A stretch of DNA of 40,916 nucleotides, taken from assembly GCA_012523855.1 (NCBI GenBank), contig JAAYTB010000177.1:1-40916 (forward strand), read 5' to 3'. This document shows, piece by piece, positions 25,704 through 35,943 of the stretch. The translations under genes and the position numbers were made by a program. The notes beneath the pieces were generated by a model. That model did no database searches. It was not told the origin of the DNA and saw only the letters and a list, made by a program, of their open reading frames with translations. Origin of the DNA: Clostridia bacterium (lineage in GTDB: Bacteria > Bacillota > Clostridia > Clostridiales > Clostridiaceae). Within the stretch, counting starts at the first letter, position 1. Every line of letters starts with the position of its first letter.

Positions 25704-26690
25704 CTATTGCAATGTAGCAACCATAATGGCTTTAATAGAATGCAATCTATTCTCTGCTTCATCGAAAACTAAGGAATTGTTACTTTTAAATACCTCTTCA
25801 TCTACTTCCCTAATATCTATCCCCTTTTTCTCCATAAAAAACCAAGCTGTTTCCGTTTCAAAGTTATGATAAGCTGGCAAACAATGCATAAACTTAACGT
25901 CTTCATTGCCAGTAGCTTTCAACATATCCATAGTAATCTTGTAGGGAGATAAGAGCTTAACTCTTTCTTCAATTTTATCTTCCTCTCCCATAGAAGCCCA
26001 AATATCTGTATAAAGAACATGGGAACCCTTTATATCTTCTATATTGTCCGTTACAAGAATTTGACCCCCAGTTTCTACTGCTATTGATTTAGCTTTTTTT
26101 AATACTTCTTCACTTGGCCACAGATCTTTGGGTCCAAATGCTACAAAGGTCATACCCATTTTAGCACAGCCATACATTAAGGCATTGCACATATTGTTTC
26201 TTGTATCTCCAACAAAAGTAAGCTTTATTTCTTTTAAAGGCTTATCTATATTTTCTTCTATTGTCATAAAGTCTGCTAGCACTTGTGTAGGATGATCTTC
26301 ATCTGTTAAACCGTTCCACACTGGCACCCCAGACTTTTCTGCCAAAATCTCTACTATTTTTTGGTCAAAACCTCTATATTCAATACCGTCAAAATACTTG
26401 CCTAGAACTATTGCTGTATCTTCTATTGAATCCTTCTTGCCCATCTGGGAATTAGTTAAATAAGTTACATTAGCCCCTTCATCGTAGGCTGCAACCTCAA
26501 AGGCACATCTTGTTCTTGTTGATGTCTTTTCAAATATCAAAGCAATATTTTTACCTTCTAATTTTTTATCCCTGATTCCCATCTTCTTTTTCTTTTTTAA
26601 ATTATGAGCCAAATCTAAAAAATATCTTATTTCTTCCGGTGAAAAATCTAATAGTGTTAAAAAGCTTTTCCCCTTCAAATTAGCTTTCAT
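25704..26690 (-). CDS. argF: Ornithine carbamoyltransferase
   Basis: Makes citrulline from ornithine and carbamoyl phosphate in arginine synthesis (or the reverse in arginine deiminase catabolism). The 328-residue protein has the carbamoyl-phosphate loop STRTR (57-61) and [12 protein letters not shown]. The ornithine-binding region contains DIWASMGEE, and the active-site cysteine motif is HCLPAYH. The start is ATG with GGGGG upstream. It has its own promoter after the fab/acc terminator, with a candidate ArgR site over the -35. That favours the biosynthetic role (argF) over arcB, but no other arginine genes are in the window. Confidence 0.92.
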   Translation of the reverse strand: MKANLKGKSFLTLLDFSPEEIRYFLDLAHNLKKKKKMGIRDKKLEGKNIALIFEKTSTRTRCAFEVAAYDEGANVTYLTNSQMGKKDSIEDTAIVLGKYFDGIEYRGFDQKIVEILAEKSGVPVWNGLTDEDHPTQVLADFMTIEENIDKPLKEIKLTFVGDTRNNMCNALMYGCAKMGMTFVAFGPKDLWPSEEVLKKAKSIAVETGGQILVTDNIEDIKGSHVLYTDIWASMGEEDKIEERVKLLSPYKITMDMLKATGNEDVKFMHCLPAYHNFETETAWFFMEKKGIDIREVDEEVFKSNNSLVFDEAENRLHSIKAIMVATLQ

Positions 26691-26710
26691 ATAATCGCCC
26701 CCGTTTTATA

Positions 26711-26739
26711 CTTATACCTACACTTTAATAATTATACAA
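26711..26739 (-). promoter_or_regulatory. Candidate argF promoter overlapped by an ARG box
   Basis: On the minus strand TTGTAT (26734-26739) and TATAAG (26711-26716) are 17 bases apart. TGTATAATTATTAA at 26725-26738 matches the E. coli ARG box half-site TGAATAATTATTCA at 12 of 14 positions and covers the -35. A second partial copy (TGTATAATA) lies just upstream near 26741-26749. ArgR binding is inferred. Confidence 0.5.
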
Positions 26740-26755
26740 CTATTATACAACAAAA

Positions 26756-26776
26756 ACTCTCGTTATGCACGAGAGT
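26756..26776 (-). terminator. Intrinsic terminator at the end of the fab/acc operon
   Basis: ACTCTCGT / ACGAGAGT stem with a five-base loop. It is flanked by A-run and T-run on both strands, so it could work in either direction. It lies about 30 bases after the accA stop. Confidence 0.9.
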
Positions 26777-26806
26777 TTTTTTATATTTATACGTATAATC
26801 TTATAA

Positions 26807-27613
26807 TTATTCTTTATAATGCCCAATTTTCCTATACTTTTCATATCTATTTAATAATAATTCATCTTTTGATAACTTGCATAATCTTTCAAAAGTATCT
26901 ATCAATCTATCTTTTAGTAGAGTTGACATAGCATCTATATCTTTAGAAGCATTACCTTTAGGTTCTGCTATTACTTTATCTATGACCTTTAATTTAAGCA
27001 ACTCTTCCGCTGTAAGTTTCATAACATCAGCAGCTTCTCGGGCTCTAGAAGAATCCTTCCACAAAATGCTAGAAAAGCCTTCCGGTGATAAGATTGAATA
27101 AATAGAATTTTCCAGCATCCAAACCTCATCAGCCACTGCAAGTGCTAGTGCACCACCACTACCTCCTTGACCGATGACCACTGAGATTATAGGTACCTTT
27201 AAATTTATCATGGTCATAAGATTTTTAGCTATAGCTTCTCCTTGACCTCTTTCCTCAGCGCCTACTCCACAGTAAGCTCCTTGAGTATCTACCAAGCAGA
27301 CTATAGGCCTGTTAAATTTCTCTGCCTGCAACATCAACCTAAGAGCCTTTCTATAACCTTCCGGATGTGGACACCCAAAGTTTCTATATATATTGTCCTT
27401 TGTATTTTCACCTTTCTGGACCGCTATTACTGTAACTGGCTTTCCATCAAGCATGGCAATGCCACCAATTATTGCATGATCATCGCCAAAATTCCTGTCA
27501 CCGTGGAGCTCCATAAACTTATCAAAAATTCTATCTATATATTGTTTAGCCGAGGGTCTTTCCTGAGCACGGGCTATATTAACCCTGTCCCAAGCACTTT
27601 TTCTCTTACTCAT
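26807..27613 (-). CDS. accA: Acetyl-CoA carboxylase carboxyltransferase subunit alpha
   Basis: With AccD it transfers the carboxyl group from carboxybiotin to acetyl-CoA, giving malonyl-CoA. The protein is 268 residues and begins [20 protein letters not shown]. The crotonase-like fold shows [46 protein letters not shown] and the oxyanion-forming [14 protein letters not shown] at 27611-27613 follows GGGAGGG and overlaps the accD stop as ATGAGTAA; an in-frame ATG five codons earlier is less well placed. It is shorter than E. coli AccA (about 319) but normal for Firmicutes operons of this type. It is the last gene of the fab/acc operon. Confidence 0.96.
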   Translation of the reverse strand: MSKRKSAWDRVNIARAQERPSAKQYIDRIFDKFMELHGDRNFGDDHAIIGGIAMLDGKPVTVIAVQKGENTKDNIYRNFGCPHPEGYRKALRLMLQAEKFNRPIVCLVDTQGAYCGVGAEERGQGEAIAKNLMTMINLKVPIISVVIGQGGSGGALALAVADEVWMLENSIYSILSPEGFSSILWKDSSRAREAADVMKLTAEELLKLKVIDKVIAEPKGNASKDIDAMSTLLKDRLIDTFERLCKLSKDELLLNRYEKYRKIGHYKE

Positions 27614-28478
27614 AGCTATCCCTCCCATGGAGCTGTAAAATATTAGCTAAGGTACTTCTAAGCTTTGTTCTGTGGATGATACTGTCAACAAAACCTTTTT
27701 CTAGTAAAAACTCTGCAATTTGAAAGCCCTCTGGCAACTCTTGCTTTATAGTGTTTTGTATAACTCTCTTTCCTGCAAAACCTATTAAGGCACCAGGTTC
27801 AGCCAAGATTATATCTGCCTCCATAGCAAAGCTTGCAGTTACCCCTCCAGTTGTTGGATCCGTCAATACAGAAACATAAAGAAGTTTATTTTCATCATGT
27901 TTAGCTATAGCCCCACTTATTTTAGCCATTTGCATTAGGGATATGATTCCCTCCTGCATTCTCGCGCCACCAGAAGCAGTAAATATTATAACTGGTAGTC
28001 TATGCTTTGTAGCATATTCCACAGCTCTAGTAATTTTTTCACCTACTACAGATCCCATACTTCCCATCATAAAATTACTATCCATAACAGCTATAACCGT
28101 ATGGAAATCTGCAATCTTACCTCTTCCTGTTATAACTGCTTCCTTCATATCTGTAGCAAGCTTAGCTTTATTTAATTTGTCTTCATAATTAGGGAATTTT
28201 ATAGGATTTACACTTTCCATATTTTTATCAAACTCTACAAAGGAGTCCTTATCCAGTACTAATTCAAGTCTTTCTTTTGCTGTAAGTCTAAAATGATAAT
28301 TGCAGCTTCCACAGGTATTGCAGTTGTCCTCTACATCACTTTTATATAATATTTTACCGCAGTTATTACATTTAACCCACATACCATCAGGTATTGTCGG
28401 CTTATGTAACTCTTCGATATTTAAATTCGAAGTGCTGATTGTTATATATTTTTGTTTTCTAAACAAATCCTTAATCAT
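27606..28478 (-). CDS. accD: Acetyl-CoA carboxylase carboxyltransferase subunit beta
   Basis: Partner of AccA, 290 residues. The N-terminal zinc ribbon is C37-x2-C40-x15-C56-x2-C59. The carboxyltransferase domain includes [33 protein letters not shown] and [14 protein letters not shown]. It overlaps accC upstream by the four-base ATGA and accA downstream by 8 bases, so expression is translationally coupled, as expected for equimolar subunits. Confidence 0.97.
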   Translation of the reverse strand: MIKDLFRKQKYITISTSNLNIEELHKPTIPDGMWVKCNNCGKILYKSDVEDNCNTCGSCNYHFRLTAKERLELVLDKDSFVEFDKNMESVNPIKFPNYEDKLNKAKLATDMKEAVITGRGKIADFHTVIAVMDSNFMMGSMGSVVGEKITRAVEYATKHRLPVIIFTASGGARMQEGIISLMQMAKISGAIAKHDENKLLYVSVLTDPTTGGVTASFAMEADIILAEPGALIGFAGKRVIQNTIKQELPEGFQIAEFLLEKGFVDSIIHRTKLRSTLANILQLHGRDSYE

Positions 28479-29824
28479 TCACTTTTCACCAACTTATCCT
28501 TTAAGAATGAAGTATTATAATCTCCTTTAATAAACTCCTCATCACATAGTATATCAAATTGAAAGTCTATATTTGTAACGATACCTTCAATCAGCAGTTC
28601 TCCTAAAGCTCTCTTCATTCTTTCAATGGCACTATCCCTATTCTCAGAATGCACTATAAGCTTAGCTACCATAGAATCATAATAAGGGGGAATAGTATAT
28701 CCTTGATATACAGCACTGTCGATTCTAACTCCAGGTCCTCCTGGCACATTTAATCCAATAATCTTACCTGGTGAAGGTCTAAAATCCTTACTAGGATCTT
28801 CTGCATTAATTCTACATTCTATAGCATGACCTCGAAGCTTTATGTCCTCTTGAGTTAATTCTAACTTTTCACCTGCGGCAATTCTAATCTGCTGTTTAAC
28901 TATATCAATACCTGTAACTAATTCCGTTATAGGATGTTCTACCTGGATTCTAGTATTCATTTCCATAAAATAATAATTTAAATTACTATCTACTAAAAAC
29001 TCTACAGTTCCAGCGTTATGATAGCCCACTTTTTTTGCTGCTCTAACTGCTGCTTCTCCCATCTGACGCCTTAACTCAGGAGTCAATATATTGGATGGTG
29101 CTTCCTCTAGAACTTTTTGATTTTTTCTTTGAGCAGAACATTCTCTTTCCCCTAAATGAATTATATTGCCATACTTATCTCCTAAAATTTGAAATTCAAT
29201 ATGACGTGGCTTATCAATAAACTTTTCCATGTATAAAGTATCGTCATTAAAGCAAGCCTGTGCTTCAGTTTTCGCTGTATTATAGGCCTTAGAAAGCTCT
29301 TCCTTATTATAAACTATCCTGATTCCTCTACCACCACCACCGGCAGCAGCTTTAATCATTACAGGATAGCCTATTTCTTCAGCCATCTCTAAAGCGTGTT
29401 CTTCACTAGTTAGAGAACCTTCTGTTCCTGGTATTATAGGTATATCTGCCTCTTTCATAATCTCTCTAGCCCTGGACTTATTCCCTAGCAAGTCAATACT
29501 TTCAGCATCAGGACCAATAAAAACAATATTACATTCGCTGCACATCTTAGCGAACTTGCTATTTTCAGAAAGAAAACCGAATCCTGGATGTATTGCTTCT
29601 GAGCCGGTTAATACTGTGGCGCTTAATATGTTTTGTATATTTAGGTAACTATCCTTGGAAGCAGGTCCTCCAATGCAAATAGCTTCGTCTGCCAGTTGCA
29701 CATGCAGGGCATCACGGTCTGCTTCTGAATATACCGCCACAGATATTATGCCCATTTCTCGACAAGCTCGTATGATGCGAACAGCAATTTCACCTCTATT
29801 TGCAATCAATATCTTTTTAAACAT
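28475..29824 (-). CDS. accC: Biotin carboxylase subunit of acetyl-CoA carboxylase
   Basis: ATP-grasp enzyme that carboxylates the biotin on AccB. From ATG at 29822-29824 the protein is 449 residues, the normal length. It starts [23 protein letters not shown]. The glycine-rich ATP loop is [14 protein letters not shown], metal and biotin site segments are [20 protein letters not shown] and [15 protein letters not shown], and the C-terminal domain follows. The AGGAGG-type site at this ATG is strong; the open frame runs 21 codons further upstream into fabZ and is not credible. Its end overlaps accD by four bases. Confidence 0.97.
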   Translation of the reverse strand: MFKKILIANRGEIAVRIIRACREMGIISVAVYSEADRDALHVQLADEAICIGGPASKDSYLNIQNILSATVLTGSEAIHPGFGFLSENSKFAKMCSECNIVFIGPDAESIDLLGNKSRAREIMKEADIPIIPGTEGSLTSEEHALEMAEEIGYPVMIKAAAGGGGRGIRIVYNKEELSKAYNTAKTEAQACFNDDTLYMEKFIDKPRHIEFQILGDKYGNIIHLGERECSAQRKNQKVLEEAPSNILTPELRRQMGEAAVRAAKKVGYHNAGTVEFLVDSNLNYYFMEMNTRIQVEHPITELVTGIDIVKQQIRIAAGEKLELTQEDIKLRGHAIECRINAEDPSKDFRPSPGKIIGLNVPGGPGVRIDSAVYQGYTIPPYYDSMVAKLIVHSENRDSAIERMKRALGELLIEGIVTNIDFQFDILCDEEFIKGDYNTSFLKDKLVKSE

Positions 29825-29837
29825 AAGCCCTCCTCCA

Positions 29838-30260
29838 TTATCTTCCGACAATGAATGTAATCTCAGCCTCGCAGACTTTCTTATCATTTACTTTAGCAAC
29901 AGCCTTACCTACCCCAGCTGGTCCCTTTACCTTGATTACCTCAACTTCTAATTTTAATACATCTCCAGGCACTACCTTTTTCCTAAACTTCGCCTTATCT
30001 ATACCTACAAAGTATGCTATCTTACCCTTGTTCTCTTCTAAACTCAAAACAGCCATAGCGCCAGTTTGAGCCAAGGCTTCTATTATTAGGACTCCAGGCA
30101 TTACTGGTTCCTGTGGAAAATGTCCTTGGAAAAAGTATTCATTCATAGTTACATTCTTAATTGCAACTGCTTTTTGCCCTGGCACTAGTTCTTCAATCTT
30201 ATCTATCAATAGAAAAGGATATCTATGAGGCAATACCTTTTGTATTTCAGTTATATCCAT
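29838..30260 (-). CDS. fabZ: 3-hydroxyacyl-ACP dehydratase FabZ
   Basis: Hot-dog fold dehydratase that removes water from beta-hydroxyacyl-ACP. The 140-residue protein has the opening motif [11 protein letters not shown]. The catalytic His47 lies in [12 protein letters not shown], and the catalytic Glu61 in [12 protein letters not shown] start. It sits 13 bases after accB and before accC, the same internal position as in streptococcal fab clusters. No FabA or FabM homologue is in the operon. Confidence 0.97.
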   Translation of the reverse strand: MDITEIQKVLPHRYPFLLIDKIEELVPGQKAVAIKNVTMNEYFFQGHFPQEPVMPGVLIIEALAQTGAMAVLSLEENKGKIAYFVGIDKAKFRKKVVPGDVLKLEVEVIKVKGPAGVGKAVAKVNDKKVCEAEITFIVGR

Positions 30261-30273
30261 AATAACACCAACT

Positions 30274-30750
30274 TTACAATTTTATTTTGAATAAGGGCTG
30301 ACCGTATTCCACCATGTCGCCTTCATTAACCAAAATTTCTGCTACGGTCCCATTGCCTTCACATTCAATTTCATTCATTAATTTCATAGCTTCTATTATA
30401 CAAACTACGTCTCCCTTTTTAACAGCCTTGCCCACAGTTACAAAAGGCTCACTGTCCGGCGAGGGTGCAGGATAGAAGGTTCCTACCATAGGCGCCTTTA
30501 TTATAGTATACTCACTACCGTCTACTTCCTCCATTTCAGGAGTAAGATCAGTACCTACCTCAGTCTCCTTGCTAACAGGGGATTCGTGTTTTTTACTTTC
30601 TGTAGGTATATTATTAACTACTATAGTTTCTTCTCTTTCGCCTATATTCTTTTCCATTTTAATTCTTAAATCTTTAAATTCTATTTCCATAGAGGAAAGT
30701 TTAGAATTTTCCATCATATAGACAATTTCTCTGACTAAGTTTAAATCCAT
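30274..30750 (-). CDS. accB: Biotin carboxyl carrier protein of acetyl-CoA carboxylase
   Basis: Carries biotin between AccC and AccAD. The 158-residue protein has an N-terminal helix, a flexible Glu/Thr/Ser-rich linker (about 35-80), and a C-terminal biotinyl domain with [11 protein letters not shown]123 is the biotin attachment lysine. The start of that domain, [20 protein letters not shown], includes the thumb typical of acetyl-CoA carboxylase BCCPs. ATG start. It follows fabF by 12 bases. Confidence 0.97.
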   Translation of the reverse strand: MDLNLVREIVYMMENSKLSSMEIEFKDLRIKMEKNIGEREETIVVNNIPTESKKHESPVSKETEVGTDLTPEMEEVDGSEYTIIKAPMVGTFYPAPSPDSEPFVTVGKAVKKGDVVCIIEAMKLMNEIECEGNGTVAEILVNEGDMVEYGQPLFKIKL

Positions 30751-30762
30751 ATCCTACCTCTC

Positions 30763-32001
30763 TTATTCTTTCCATTTCTTTAATAGTATAGTTGCATTAT
30801 GTCCACCAAAACCTAAAGAATCAGACATTGCAACATTAACTTCTGTCTTACGTCCTACATTAGGCACATAGTCCAAATCACACTCTTCATCCTTCACCTT
30901 TAAACCAATGGTGGGCGGAATAAAATCATCTAATATAGAGTTTATACATATAATAGCTTCAATAGCACCGGCAGCCCCTAATAAATGTCCTGTCATAGAT
31001 TTTGTAGAACTAACAGGTATTTTATAAGCTTGCTCTCCAAATACTTTTTTTATAGCTATTGTTTCAAACTTATCATTGTAAGGTGTGCTGGTACCATGAG
31101 CATTTATGTAGGATACTTGATCCTTACTAATTCCAGCATCAGCTAAAGCCAATTCCATAGATCTGGCCGCTCCTTCTCCATCTGGGTCTGGTGAAGTCAT
31201 ATGGTAAGCATCGCAGGTTGAACCATATCCTACGATCTCACATAGAATATTTGCTCCCCTTTTTAATGCATGATCCAAAGTTTCCATAATCACTACGCCG
31301 GCCCCTTCACCTATGACGAAGCCATCCCTTTCCTTATCAAAAGGAATAGAAGATCTCTCCAAATCATTTTTTGTGCTAAGAGCTGTTAAAGTAGTAAATC
31401 CTGCAACACCTAATGGTGTAACAGAAGCTTCTGATCCACCTGCTATCATTACATCAGCTGTGCCCTTCTGGAGTATGTTGAAAGCTTCTCCAATGGCATT
31501 AGTTCCACTAGCACAGGCAGTAACAACACTAGTACAAACACCCTTTGCACCGTATCTTATAGCTACATTTCCTGAGGCCATATTAGATATTGCCATAGGA
31601 ATGAACAAAGGGGAAATCCTTGAAGGTCCCTTCTGAAAAAGCTTTCCACATTCCTTTTCAATAGTTCCTAAACCTCCAATACCAGATCCTATAAGAACAC
31701 CAAATTTATATTTATCTAGAGTATCCAAATCCAATCCACTTTGTTTCAAAGCTTGCTCTGATGCAGCAATAGCATATTGACAAAATTTATCCATTCTTTT
31801 TGTTTCTTTTCTAGCTATATACTGTTCTGCCTCAAAATCCTTTACTTCTGCAGCAATTTTAACTTTAAAATCCGTTGTATCAAAGCCTTTAATATAATCT
31901 ATCCCTGATACACCATTCTTACAGTTTTCCCAAAAAGTCTTTACATCATTCCCAATAGGAGTAACTGCTCCCATTCCTGTAATAACCACTCTATTCAACA
32001 T
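30763..32001 (-). CDS. fabF: Beta-ketoacyl-ACP synthase II FabF
   Basis: Elongating condensing enzyme, 412 residues. The catalytic triad is Cys163 (TACASGTNA), the histidine in [11 protein letters not shown] and the histidine in [15 protein letters not shown], whose lysine is also conserved. The N-terminus [14 protein letters not shown] is typical. Two ATG codons are adjacent (32004 and 32001); the second is better spaced from GAGGTG and is used. It follows fabG by 14 bases within the operon. Confidence 0.97.
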   Translation of the reverse strand: MLNRVVITGMGAVTPIGNDVKTFWENCKNGVSGIDYIKGFDTTDFKVKIAAEVKDFEAEQYIARKETKRMDKFCQYAIAASEQALKQSGLDLDTLDKYKFGVLIGSGIGGLGTIEKECGKLFQKGPSRISPLFIPMAISNMASGNVAIRYGAKGVCTSVVTACASGTNAIGEAFNILQKGTADVMIAGGSEASVTPLGVAGFTTLTALSTKNDLERSSIPFDKERDGFVIGEGAGVVIMETLDHALKRGANILCEIVGYGSTCDAYHMTSPDPDGEGAARSMELALADAGISKDQVSYINAHGTSTPYNDKFETIAIKKVFGEQAYKIPVSSTKSMTGHLLGAAGAIEAIICINSILDDFIPPTIGLKVKDEECDLDYVPNVGRKTEVNVAMSDSLGFGGHNATILLKKWKE

Positions 32002-32015
32002 CATATCACCTCTCT

Positions 32016-32756
32016 TTATACTACCATTCCGCCGTCAACATGTATAACTTGCCCCGTTATATAGGCCGCCTTGTCGGATGCTAAAAATGCTACTAAATTT
32101 GCTACATCGTCAGTTTTTCCCATTCTCTTTAAGGGAATATTGTCCATTATGGCATCCTTAACTTTCTGTGACAACACTTCTGTCATATCAGTATCTATAT
32201 AGCCAGGTGCCACTGCATTAACTGTAATTCCTCTTGTACCTAGTTCTTTAGCCATTGATTTAGTAAGACCTATCACACCAGCTTTTGAAGCAGCGTAGTT
32301 GGCCTGACCAGCGTTCCCAACTAAACCTACTATGGAAGAAATATTGATAATTGTTCCACTCTTTTGCTTAAGCATTATTGGTGAAACATGTTTTATACAG
32401 TTAAAACAACCTTTCAAGTTAGTTGCTATAACACTGTCAAAGTCTTCTTCCTTCATTCTTAGCATTAAATTATCCTTAGTAATACCTGCATTATTCACTA
32501 ATATATCTAGGGAACCAAAAGTATCTTTGGCAGTTTTTAATAGATTTTCTGCTTCATCAAATTTACTAACATCTGCTTTTATAGCTAGAGCCTTTCCACC
32601 TTTACTTTCAATGGCAGCTACCAGCTCCTGCGCTTCCTTTTCACTATTTCTATAGTTTATAACTATCTTGGCACCTTCTTCAGCCAACTTTAATGCTATA
32701 GCTTTACCTATTCCCCTTCCAGCACCGGTAACAACAGCACACTTTCCACTTAACAT
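32016..32756 (-). CDS. fabG: 3-oxoacyl-ACP reductase FabG
   Basis: NADPH-dependent short-chain dehydrogenase that reduces beta-ketoacyl-ACP. The 246-residue protein has the cofactor motif [10 protein letters not shown] (10-19), NNAGI at 88-92, and the catalytic residues S141, Y154 and K158 (YAASKAG). The C-terminal [14 protein letters not shown] is characteristic of FabG. ATG start, within the fab operon between fabD and fabF. Confidence 0.97.
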   Translation of the reverse strand: MLSGKCAVVTGAGRGIGKAIALKLAEEGAKIVINYRNSEKEAQELVAAIESKGGKALAIKADVSKFDEAENLLKTAKDTFGSLDILVNNAGITKDNLMLRMKEEDFDSVIATNLKGCFNCIKHVSPIMLKQKSGTIINISSIVGLVGNAGQANYAASKAGVIGLTKSMAKELGTRGITVNAVAPGYIDTDMTEVLSQKVKDAIMDNIPLKRMGKTDDVANLVAFLASDKAAYITGQVIHVDGGMVV

Positions 32757-32784
32757 AAGATCCTCCTCAAGAATATGTTAGATT

Positions 32785-33720
32785 TTATAATTCTTTTAAT
32801 TTTTCCAATGTATTATTAAGAGACTTCATATCCTGTACATTTAAAGCTGTAACTTTTCTATTTATTTTCTTCATAAAACCTGTAAGAGTTTTACCAGGTC
32901 CTAATTCTATAAAAATTTCAACGCCATCTTCTATCATTTTATTTATTATATTTTCCCAAAGTACTGGACTCATAGCCTGTTTCACAAGTAAGTCCTTTAT
33001 TTCACTTTTATCATTTATATAATTTCCATGTACATTAGTTAGTACTGGAACTTCCATATCCTTTATATTTACTGTACTTAATTCCTTTCCTAAGTTCTCT
33101 GCAGCCTTCTTTAGCAAAGAGCTATGAAAAGGGGCACTTACAGGCAAAGGTATACACCTGCCACCTTTTTCTGTTAACAATTCACTTGCCTTAGCCAAAG
33201 CTTCCTTTTCACCAGCTATAACTACTTGACCAGGGCAATTAAAGTTCACTGCCTCAACAGTGCCAAAATCCGAAGCAGCTTTGCAACCATCAATTATTAT
33301 CTGTCTATCTAATCCAAGTACCGCTGTCATTCCACCTTTTCCAAGGGGTACAGCTTCCTGCATAAACCTTCCTCTTTTTCTCACCAAAGCTACTGCTTCA
33401 GTAAAATCTATGACTCCACTACAAACTAAAGCTGAATATTCTCCAAGGCTGAAACCTGCAGTTACGTCAGGCTTTACACCATTAGCCATAAGAGCCTTCA
33501 TTGCAGCAATGCTTACTGTAAGTACTGCTGGCTGAGTTATCTCTGTAATATTCAATTCTTCCTGGCTTCCCTTAAAACAAGTTTCCCTTAAGTCAAAGCC
33601 TAGGGCCTTATTGGCATCATTAAAAACTTCTTTACAATCTATAAAATTATCATATAATTCCTTGCCCATTCCAGGATATTGAGAACCCTGTCCTGAAAAA
33701 ATAAACCCTACTTTTGCCAT
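32785..33720 (-). CDS. fabD: Malonyl-CoA:ACP transacylase FabD
   Basis: Loads malonyl groups onto ACP. The 311-residue protein begins VGFIFSGQGSQYPGMGKELY. The nucleophile is S91 in GFSLGEYSAL, and the catalytic histidine is H199 in VSAPFHSSLL. The start ATG lies inside the end of fabK (13-base overlap), implying translational coupling. Confidence 0.97.
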   Translation of the reverse strand: MAKVGFIFSGQGSQYPGMGKELYDNFIDCKEVFNDANKALGFDLRETCFKGSQEELNITEITQPAVLTVSIAAMKALMANGVKPDVTAGFSLGEYSALVCSGVIDFTEAVALVRKRGRFMQEAVPLGKGGMTAVLGLDRQIIIDGCKAASDFGTVEAVNFNCPGQVVIAGEKEALAKASELLTEKGGRCIPLPVSAPFHSSLLKKAAENLGKELSTVNIKDMEVPVLTNVHGNYINDKSEIKDLLVKQAMSPVLWENIINKMIEDGVEIFIELGPGKTLTGFMKKINRKVTALNVQDMKSLNNTLEKLKEL

Positions 33721-34664
33721 AGGCCACCTCTTACTCCAAAATTCTTTATTACTAACTCAGCTTCAGAGAAAATTTCTTCTACTATTTCTTTAGCGCTCTG
33801 CTCCTTCTTTACTAAACCTGCGATTTGTCCTGCCATTAGGGATCCCATATTTATATCTCCCTCTCTAACTGCTTTTGGTAAAGCGCCTCTTCCTAATTCT
33901 TCGTATTTTTCTAGATCAGCACATTCCTTTTCTAACAATTGGAACTTCCTAGCCAACTTGTTTTTTAGTACTCTTACAGGATGTCCTGTAGCCCTTCCGG
34001 TTACTATTGTGTCAATGTCCTTTGCATTTAATACCTTTTGCTTATAATTATCATGAATTGTACATTCTTTAGCTACTAAGAATCTAGTTCCTAATTGCAC
34101 TCCTTCAGCACCTAACATAAAGGAAGCTGCAATTCCTCTGCCATCGCCAATTCCTCCTGCAGCTATTACAGGAATCTTCACAGCATTTACTACCTGCGGA
34201 ACTAAAGCCATAGTTGTAAGTTCCCCTACATGTCCCCCGGCTTCACAACCCTCAGCTATAACTGCATCTGCTTCAGTTCTCTCCATTCTTATAGCTAAGG
34301 CTACAGAAGGAACTACAGGAATTACTGTGATGCCGGATTCTTTCCACTTGCTAATATACTTGCCAGGATTTCCTGCACCAGTTGTTACAACTTTAACTCC
34401 CTCATCACAAACTAATTGTGCCACTTCATCAGCATTACTACTTAAAAGCATAATATTAACACCAAAAGGCCTATCTGTTAATTCCTTTGTTTTTCTAATC
34501 TCCTGCCTAACCCAATCTACGGGAGCATTACCTGCTGCAATTATTCCCAAACCTCCTGCATTACTTACTGCTGCTGCTAAGGAACCATCCGCTATCCATG
34601 CCATGCCACCTTGAAATATGGGATATTTTATGCCTAGAATTTCACATATCTTTGAATGAAACAT
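33708..34664 (-). CDS. fabK: Enoyl-ACP reductase II FabK (FMN-dependent)
   Basis: Last reduction of each elongation cycle, done by a flavoenzyme unrelated to FabI. The 318-residue TIM-barrel protein has YPIFQGGMAWIADGSLAAAVSNAGG at the N-terminus. EGCEAGGHVGELTT contains the catalytic histidine region, and VIAAGGIGDGRGIAASFMLGAEGVQLGTRF is the FMN-phosphate binding part. The family also contains nitronate monooxygenases, but the position between acpP and fabD strongly favours FabK. FabK enzymes are insensitive to triclosan. It overlaps fabD by 13 bases. Confidence 0.95.
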   Translation of the reverse strand: MFHSKICEILGIKYPIFQGGMAWIADGSLAAAVSNAGGLGIIAAGNAPVDWVRQEIRKTKELTDRPFGVNIMLLSSNADEVAQLVCDEGVKVVTTGAGNPGKYISKWKESGITVIPVVPSVALAIRMERTEADAVIAEGCEAGGHVGELTTMALVPQVVNAVKIPVIAAGGIGDGRGIAASFMLGAEGVQLGTRFLVAKECTIHDNYKQKVLNAKDIDTIVTGRATGHPVRVLKNKLARKFQLLEKECADLEKYEELGRGALPKAVREGDINMGSLMAGQIAGLVKKEQSAKEIVEEIFSEAELVIKNFGVRGGLWQK

Positions 34665-34689
34665 AACACTCCTCCTACACTACATGAAG

Positions 34690-34709
34690 GGCCAGATTTT
34701 CATCTGACC
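34690..34709 (-). promoter_or_regulatory. Intercistronic hairpin between acpP and fabK
   Basis: GGTCAGAT / ATCTGGCC (minus strand) form an eight-pair stem with one G-U and a four-base loop, nine bases after the acpP stop. No T-run follows, so it is more likely a processing or stability element, or a weak attenuator, than a terminator. Confidence 0.5.
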
Positions 34710-34717
34710 TTGCTAAA

Positions 34718-34936
34718 CTATTTCTGGGACTCGATAAATTCTACAGCGTCTTTTACACTCTTAATACTCTCAGCATTTTCAATCTTAATATTAAATTCTT
34801 CCTCAATCTCAATAACTATTTGAAATAAATCCAAAGAATCTACACCTAAATTTTCAAAGGTTGTTTCCAGAGTTATTTCATCTTCCTCAACACCTAATTG
34901 ATCCACAATAATTTCCTTTACTTTTTCAAATACCAT
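34718..34936 (-). CDS. acpP: Acyl carrier protein
   Basis: Carries growing acyl chains on a phosphopantetheine arm. The 72-residue acidic four-helix protein has the attachment serine S34 in GVDSLDLFQIV. The helix II sequence after DSL (DLFQIVIEIEEEF) differs from the common DSLDxVELVM pattern but keeps the acidic face. ATG start. It lies 22 bases after fabH, and a hairpin separates it from fabK. Confidence 0.95.
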   Translation of the reverse strand: MVFEKVKEIIVDQLGVEEDEITLETTFENLGVDSLDLFQIVIEIEEEFNIKIENAESIKSVKDAVEFIESQK

Positions 34937-34958
34937 TTTTACATTCCTCCAATTTTAA

Positions 34959-35942
34959 TTATTTTTGCCACTTTATTAATGCAGATCCGAAGGTTAATCC
35001 TCCCCCAAAGCCTACAATAATTAAGTTATCGCCCTTACTTAGAAGTCCTTTTCTATTAATCTCATCTAGAGCCATTGGTATGCTAGCGCCAGATGTATTA
35101 CCATATTTATCTAGGTTAACATAAAATTTATTAATATCTGCTGATAGTTTTCTAGCAGCATAGTCTATTATTCTAAAATTAGCTTGGTGGGGAACTACAT
35201 ATTTTATTTCTTCCATTGTAAGCCCTTCCTCTTGGAGAACTTTTTCTATACTATCTACCATAATCCCCGTAGCAAATCTAAAAACTTCTCGTCCGTCCAT
35301 AGTAAGATAATGATTATTTATCTCTGTATTACTATCCTTAATATAAGGATTGTTTATTGGCAGAGCACAACTCTTCAATACATCTCCCTTACTCCCATCA
35401 GATCCTATAACTATGGATCCTACTCCTTTATCAGCAGAACTGCTTAAAACAACAGCACCGGCACCATCACCAAACAATACACAAGTACCTCTGTCTTCCC
35501 AATTTACTATTTTAGATAGGGTTTCTGATCCTATGATTAAAATATTTTCACTGGAACCGCTTTTGATAAGATGAGTAGCCACATTCAGTCCATATATAAA
35601 GCCTGTGCAAGCAGCATTAATATCAAAAGCTGCGGCCTTTGTAGCTCCTAAATTCCTTTGAACTATACAAGCTGTAGATGGAGTAAAATTATCTGCTGTT
35701 ACTGTTGCAACAATTATATAATCTAAGTCTTCTGCACTAATACCTGCGTTATCCAAAGCCTCCCTAGCAGCGCAAGTAGCCATGTGAGAAGTATTTTCAC
35801 CACTACTTATCCTTCTTTCTTTTATACCAGTCCTTGATGTAATCCACTCATCGTTAGTGTCCACTATTTTTGCCAAATCTTCGTTAGTGACTACATTTTC
35901 TGGAACGTGTCTTCCGGTACCTTTTATATATACTTCTTTCAT
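34959..35942 (-). CDS. fabH: Beta-ketoacyl-ACP synthase III FabH
   Basis: Initiates fatty-acid synthesis by condensing acyl-CoA with malonyl-ACP. The 327-residue protein has the catalytic triad C112 (AACTGFIYG), H252 (PHQANFRI) and N282 (YGNTSGASIP). The N-terminal TNDEWITSRTGIKERR is a CoA-binding region. ATG at 35940-35942 follows GGGGAG and begins one base after the fabT stop; a GTG five codons earlier lacks a site. The second gene of the operon. Confidence 0.97.
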   Translation of the reverse strand: MKEVYIKGTGRHVPENVVTNEDLAKIVDTNDEWITSRTGIKERRISSGENTSHMATCAAREALDNAGISAEDLDYIIVATVTADNFTPSTACIVQRNLGATKAAAFDINAACTGFIYGLNVATHLIKSGSSENILIIGSETLSKIVNWEDRGTCVLFGDGAGAVVLSSSADKGVGSIVIGSDGSKGDVLKSCALPINNPYIKDSNTEINNHYLTMDGREVFRFATGIMVDSIEKVLQEEGLTMEEIKYVVPHQANFRIIDYAARKLSADINKFYVNLDKYGNTSGASIPMALDEINRKGLLSKGDNLIIVGFGGGLTFGSALIKWQK

Positions 35943-35943
35943 A

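Noticed and set aside
35184-35447. Plus-strand open frame opposite fabH
   Set aside because: It lies entirely antisense to a confidently identified gene and has no recognisable motif.
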